Of a stretch of 64,000 nucleotides of DNA, positions 59,439-64,000 are shown one piece after another. A program made the position numbers and the translations under genes. Location: the NCBI RefSeq assembly GCF_022201045.2, contig NC_068562.1, positions 3,472,001 through 3,536,000 of the forward strand, written 5' to 3'. The DNA comes from Citrus sinensis. Lineage: Eukaryota; Streptophyta; Magnoliopsida; Sapindales; Rutaceae. The first letter of the stretch is position 1. Every line of letters begins with the position of its first letter. The notes beneath the pieces are model-generated. The model made no database searches. It was not told where the DNA came from and saw only the letters and a list, made by a program, of their open reading frames with translations.

Positions 59439-62400
59439 TTACTGGAAGTATTTTCGGAGGTGTGCTGCGTTCCATGGGCGTTTCACTTCGTGGCCGTCCG
59501 CGCGAACCAGCTTGTAAGCTCCGGGCCCCGCTATCTGCTTGACTCTATACGGCCCTTCCCAATTCGGTCCCAGCACTCCTTGAGTCGAATCTTTGGTGCT
59601 CTGATTCACTCTTCTCAGTACCCAGTCTCCGACCCTGAATTGCCGTATGTTCACCTTCTGGTTATAATACCGAGCAACCCTCTGTTGGTAAGTGACTGAT
59701 CGCTCGGCTGCTTGTTCCCTCCTCTCCATTAGCAGATCAAGATTCAAACATATCTGCTCGTCGTTCTCCTGCTCATTGAAATGGTCTGTCCGGTGTGTGG
59801 TCGTTCCTACCTCAGCCGGCACGACCGCTTCATGTCCGAAAGCCAAAGCGAACGGTGTCTCCCCCGTTGCGGTTTTGTGGGTTGTTCTGTATGCCCATAG
59901 CACACCTGACAGCTCGTCAACCCACGCACCCTTTTTTGCTCCGAGCCTGGTTTTCAGAAGCCTCTTGACTGTCTTGTTGGCTGCTTCTACTTGTCCATTC
60001 GATTGGGGGTGAGCAGGCGAGCAATACTTCAGCTCTATCCCGAGGTTCTGGCAGAAATCCCTGAAGCTGTGATTATCGAACTGCCTGCCATTATCCGTTA
60101 CCAAGGCATATGGGATCCCGTATCGACAGACCAGGTTTCTCCACACGAAGTCTGTTGTTTTCTTCTCTGTGATCCTGCTAAGGGCTTCTACCTCTATCCA
60201 CTTCGTGAAGTAATCTATAGCGACTATCGCATGTGTTGCTGCTCCTCGTCCCTTTGGCAATGGGCCGATCAGATCAATTCCCCATTGAGCGAATGGCCAA
60301 GGGGAGGCCATGGAGGTGAGCTTCTCTGGTGGTTGGTTAGAAAAATTTGCAAAACTCTGGCAGCTTGCACAGCTCCTGGTCTTCCTTTGCGCATCCTGGT
60401 GCATCGTCGGCCAGAAATATCCCTGCCTTAAGACCTTGTGGGCCAGGGACCTCCCGCCAGAATGATTTCCGCAAATTCCTTCATGCACTTCCCTCAGCAC
60501 GTAATCCGCGTCGTCATCGTCCAAACACCGAAGGAACGGTAATGTATATCCTCGTCGATACAGTACCCCATCGATCATCGTGTATCTCGAGGCCTGAGCT
60601 CTAATCTTCCGAGCCCGTAGCTTATCTGGTGGTAAGACCCCGTCTCTAAGGTACGAAACTATCGGGTCCCTCCACGAGCTTTTTTGTTCTATCCGCAACA
60701 CCCCCAAATTTTGCTCGATACTCGGGCGAGACTTTACTTCTAGGGGGACCGACTTTGGCATTTTTGGGTCGGCGACGGCTGCCATCCTAGCCAAAATGTC
60801 TGCTCGACTATTCTGCTCCCTGGGGATTTGTATCACCTCCACTGCTTCGAACTTCCCCATCATCTGCCTGACTATCCTTAGGTACTGTTCCATCTTCTCC
60901 TCTCTTGGTTGGAATCTTTCACTGACATGATTCGCAACCAGCTGGGAATCGGTTCTGATCTTAACTCTGTCCGCTTTCACGGCCCTAGCCAATTCCAGCC
61001 CTGCTATCAAGGCTTCATATTCTGCCTGGTTATTTGTGGCTGCAAATTCCAACTTTACAGCATAAGAGATCTCCTCCCCCTCTGGGCCTTCCAGGACAAT
61101 CCCTGCTCCTGAACCCCGCTCTCCTGATGACCCATCCACAGATATCTGCCATACTTGAGTTTCGTCGTTGCCTATATCTGCATCTTGCTGATCCAAGCAT
61201 ACTTCAGGCTCCGCGAACTCAGCTACGAAATCGGCCATTGCCTGGGCCTTTATCGCCGCGCGGGGTTTATAGTCTAAGTCGAATTCGCTCAGTTCTACAG
61301 CCCATTTGACGAGCCGACCAGAGGCATCCGGCTTGTGCAGAATTTGACGCAATGGCTGGTTGGTGATTACCGAGACCGGGAATGCTTGAAAGTACGGCCT
61401 CAACTTCCGAGCAGCAACCACAAGGGCCAGTGCCCATTTCTCCATCGTTGGGTATCTGGTCTCAGCGTCGAGCAGGGCCTTGCTGGTGTAGTATATCGGA
61501 TACTGAATTCCTTCTTCCTCTCTCACCAGAACGGAACTGGCGGCCCGATCAGATACCGCCAAATACAGATTCAACTTGTCCCCATCCCTCGGTGTGGACA
61601 GTAGCGGAGCTTGCTGCAAGTAATGCTTCAAGTTCCGGAAGGCTTCCTCGCATTCTGGGGTCCATTCCGTTTTCTTTCCCCTCCTTATCACTTGAAAGAA
61701 TGGCTGACACTTATCTGTAGCCTTGGATATGAATCTGCTCAACGCCGCCAACCTCCCCGTGAGGCTCTGCATCTCCTTCAGGTTTCGAGGAGACGTCATT
61801 TGCACAATCGCCTGGATCTTCTCGGGATTTGCTTCAATCCCCCTATGGCTCACCATGAATCCCAGGAATTTCCCGGACTCGACCCCGAAAGCACACTTCT
61901 CCGGGTTGAGCTTCATCTTATACTTCCTCAAAAGCTCGAACGTCTCCTCGAGATGTCTGACATGTTCCTTCGGGACTTTGGACTTGGTGATCATGTCGTC
62001 CACGTACACCTCCATGGTTTTCCCGATCAAGGGCTTAAAGACTTTATTCACCAGCCTTTGATAGGTGGCCCCAGCATTCTTGAGACCGAATGGCATCACC
62101 CTGTAACAGAACAGACCTTGGTTAGTGATGAAAGCCGTGCTCTCCTCATCCGGCTCGTACATGGGGATCTGGTTGTATCCCGAGAATGCGTCCATGAAGC
62201 TAAGCAGACCATGTCCAGCCGTTGAATCTACTAGCTGATCGATCTTTGGTAAAGGGAAGCTGTCTTTTGGGCACGCCTTATTGAGGTCTGTGAAATCCAC
62301 ACACATCCTCCAACCAGGGGCTCTGTTCCTCCCTTGCATGTCATCAATTATTTGCGCTAGCCTTCGCACTTCCTCCTCCAGCTGTCCTGCGCGACCAGGG

Positions 62401-62834
62401 TCGCGCGCTGCAGCTTGATCCCGCTCTCGCTCTGCATCATGTAAGTGTTGCCTCAGTTCTGTTTCCTCTGCGTTCACCACCCCGTCGCCCCCGTCACAAG
62501 TCTGTCTTACCGGGGACTGCTCTCTTTCTCTATGAAATTCTCCCCGCAGAGGTACGTTACCTCTCTCACCGCCAAATCTCCCAGCGGTTCGACTTCTCTC
62601 CGCACTATCGGTACCTGGTGCCGCTCCACCGCCTCTCACCCTTCCCTCTTGGGTTACCCTTCGCTCGTTCCGCAGCTCATGCAGGATGGTTGTCAAGGTT
62701 TCCATCTGCTTTTCCATTCGCTCCATCCGGTCGAACATGACTTTTTCCCGTGCTTCGCTGATCACCTCCCTCAGCGTCACGGAATCGTTAAGCCTTATGT
62801 CACCCCCTTGTGCGCTACTTCCTCCTATCTCCAT
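59439..62834 (-). CDS. gag-like start and pol region (RT, RNase H, integrase) of the Tat-lineage element
   Basis: One long open region on the element's coding strand. It begins with a short gag-like coiled-coil and Arg/Glu-rich part. It then shows Ty3/Gypsy reverse transcriptase (LNKACPKDSFPLP, AFSGYNQI, YVDDM), RNase H (two parts, including ISVDGSSGERGSGAG and EALIAGLELA), and integrase with an HHCC zinc finger and a catalytic core (WGIDLIGPLP, TDNGRQFD, HPQSNGQVE). It ends with a GPYRVKQIAGPGAYKL C-terminal domain and has no chromodomain, as in the Tat lineage. Protease and a complete gag were not recognised. Confidence 0.92.
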   Translation of the reverse strand: MEIGGSSAQGGDIRLNDSVTLREVISEAREKVMFDRMERMEKQMETLTTILHELRNERRVTQEGRVRGGGAAPGTDSAERSRTAGRFGGERGNVPLRGEFHREREQSPVRQTCDGGDGVVNAEETELRQHLHDAERERDQAAARDPGRAGQLEEEVRRLAQIIDDMQGRNRAPGWRMCVDFTDLNKACPKDSFPLPKIDQLVDSTAGHGLLSFMDAFSGYNQIPMYEPDEESTAFITNQGLFCYRVMPFGLKNAGATYQRLVNKVFKPLIGKTMEVYVDDMITKSKVPKEHVRHLEETFELLRKYKMKLNPEKCAFGVESGKFLGFMVSHRGIEANPEKIQAIVQMTSPRNLKEMQSLTGRLAALSRFISKATDKCQPFFQVIRRGKKTEWTPECEEAFRNLKHYLQQAPLLSTPRDGDKLNLYLAVSDRAASSVLVREEEGIQYPIYYTSKALLDAETRYPTMEKWALALVVAARKLRPYFQAFPVSVITNQPLRQILHKPDASGRLVKWAVELSEFDLDYKPRAAIKAQAMADFVAEFAEPEVCLDQQDADIGNDETQVWQISVDGSSGERGSGAGIVLEGPEGEEISYAVKLEFAATNNQAEYEALIAGLELARAVKADRVKIRTDSQLVANHVSERFQPREEKMEQYLRIVRQMMGKFEAVEVIQIPREQNSRADILARMAAVADPKMPKSVPLEVKSRPSIEQNLGVLRIEQKSSWRDPIVSYLRDGVLPPDKLRARKIRAQASRYTMIDGVLYRRGYTLPFLRCLDDDDADYVLREVHEGICGNHSGGRSLAHKVLRQGYFWPTMHQDAQRKTRSCASCQSFANFSNQPPEKLTSMASPWPFAQWGIDLIGPLPKGRGAATHAIVAIDYFTKWIEVEALSRITEKKTTDFVWRNLVCRYGIPYALVTDNGRQFDNHSFRDFCQNLGIELKYCSPAHPQSNGQVEAANKTVKRLLKTRLGAKKGAWVDELSGVLWAYRTTHKTATGETPFALAFGHEAVVPAEVGTTTHRTDHFNEQENDEQICLNLDLLMERREQAAERSVTYQQRVARYYNQKVNIRQFRVGDWVLRRVNQSTKDSTQGVLGPNWEGPYRVKQIAGPGAYKLVRADGHEVKRPWNAAHLRKYFQ

Positions 62835-62912
62835 TGACTTTCGCTTACTCCACCCCTCTTCTTGCTACCGACAGAAGCTTTTTGCTCTGGATCCCCACAG
62901 ACGGCGCCAAAA

Positions 62913-63707
62913 TGTTGATGCGAGATTCCGGTTCTCCTCGTTCTACGACCAGGATCCCTGCTCGATCAACTCTACCACGACCAGGAGGTCTCCTAGTAAT
63001 GCTTCTTCTCCGGATGTCCCTGCACACACAGACAAGTCAGAGTACGCCGGTTGTTCTCCCGGCGCAAACCCTCCGACGCTCAAGTCAGATATGAAGGTTC
63101 GGGGAACGCTTGCCACAGGTCTTATGGCTTTTTTGTGGTTTTCTCTTTTATCTTAAAAATGCTAACCCTTTTACCTTCGTTGGCTACCTTTTTATAGGCT
63201 TCCTCTGAATCTCAGTCTTCCGCTCTTTTCGAGACGGTATGGGACTCCAACTGCTGCGTTATGGGCAAAACATGGGATCTAGCGTGTTACGCCACGGTTC
63301 AGGGGAAAGCGTGGCTGCCACGGCTCTGTGAGACCTTGCGTGTTACGCCACGGTTCTGGGGAAAGTGTGGCTGTCATGGCTCCGTGAGATCTTGCGTGTT
63401 ACGTCGCGGTTCTGGGGAAAGCGTGGCTGTTGTGCCTAGGTTCTCGTGCTGGAGAGCGCGTCTTGCCAACTGCCGTCGACCGGGTCTCCTCGCCTCTCGG
63501 TCTCTAGCCGGAATGGCCTCATGCCTTTTATAGGAATTGGCCTCGCGGACGACAACATCGTGGACGAGCAGGATGTTTCTGCTCCTGTTCTTCCACGCGC
63601 CAGGCTTTAACGGAAAACACCGGTGCGCAGAACTCCGCCATCAGATGTCTGCTCGTCATTCCTGGTCCCTTCGACGCATTTGTCCCAAACAGTATCCCTC
63701 CCAAACA
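62913..63707 (-). repeat. 5' LTR of the Tat-lineage element
   Basis: 795 bp, apparently identical to the left LTR. On the element strand it is followed directly by TTTTGGCGCCGTCTGTGGGG, the primer-binding-site region, which fixes the element's orientation. Confidence 0.95.
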
Positions 63708-64000
63708 CCTGATGGTTCCCCAAATGTATGATAACAAAATCAAATAATCGAATAAAACTGGGATAGGGAGAGAGAGATGATGAGATAACGTAGTGAGTGG
63801 TAAACATGGTTGGGTCCCAAGGCTGAAAATATGGTGCCAGCAACACAACAGATAATTAAATAAATAAATAAATAAATTATACGATCTCTCTGACTCTAGT
63901 GGAAAACGTGCAAGAGGCTGGGGGCAGCAGAGCCAGAAAAATTATGTACTTATCTTTGATTCGTATGTACAGAGTGATTGCTGGTGGATTGATGACCGCA
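63708..64000. other. flank beyond the retrotransposon
   Basis: About 290 bp with a (TAAA)n run near 63855-63880. No gene or element end was recognised before the window stops. Confidence 0.4.

Larger units (their letters stand above)
54816..63707 (-). mobile_element. Ty3/Gypsy LTR retrotransposon, Tat (Ogre/Retand-like) lineage, very young
   Basis: An 8,892-bp element transcribed from the minus strand: 5' LTR at 62913-63707, 3' LTR at 54816-55610. A TGGCGCCGT-type primer-binding site (tRNA-Asp-like) lies next to the 5' LTR, followed by a short gag-like part, the pol region (59439-62834), a 121-bp tandem array, an antisense gene region (56077-58128) and a purine-rich tract next to the 3' LTR. 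The two 795-bp LTRs look identical by eye, so the insertion is recent. The gag/protease part is not recognisable as whole, so the copy is judged broken (about one or two breaks) and probably non-autonomous. The antisense gene and array are hallmarks of the Tat lineage. Flanking 5-mers CCTAT and CCTGA do not match exactly. Confidence 0.93.

Overview
The window is nuclear DNA from a flowering plant. The genes are AT-rich, have many short GT-AG introns, and are separated by long AT-rich intergenic DNA with microsatellites, SINEs, MITEs and one LTR retrotransposon. The proteins are typical of eudicots. From recalled homologues (the reconstructed 664-residue zeaxanthin epoxidase above all) I would guess a woody eudicot such as Citrus; that is inference, since no search was run.

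Layout. 2756-3949 (+) is an intronless gene for a conserved plant protein of unknown role. 8019-13904 (-) is a 16-exon zeaxanthin epoxidase gene, whose reading frame can be followed from start to stop through every splice site. 18316-20579 (+) is a four-exon remorin-family gene. It converges on 21616-25312 (-), a 13-exon gene for a three-RRM RNA-binding protein resembling Arabidopsis At4g36960. 28123-30136 (-) and 31432-34483 (-) are two tandem class-3 lipase genes of the oil-body lipase (OBL1) type, each with five exons and an apparently intact Ser-Asp-His triad. 40789-41592 (-) is a HECATE-type bHLH gene. 44473-44545 (+) is tRNA-Arg(TCT). 48915-49307 (+) is a RALF peptide precursor. 54816-63707 is a recent Ty3/Gypsy Tat-lineage LTR retrotransposon on the minus strand. 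It carries an antisense gene region and a 121-bp tandem array.

The genes do not form a pathway cluster. They are ordinary, independently transcribed plant genes; the only local family is the lipase pair. The richest unexplained material is intergenic. Four Mutator-like non-autonomous elements each have an exact 9-bp target-site duplication (16126-17062, 26001-27151, 27396-27838, 35212-35857). At least three tRNA-derived SINEs have A/B boxes and target duplications (1269-1405, 36063-36191, 39971-40071). A homogenising satellite-like array lies inside the Tat element. I saw no CRISPR array, operon, defence island or other radically new system. The best candidates for undescribed items are the SINE families, the long-TIR element with nested hairpins, and the retrotransposon-borne 121-bp array.
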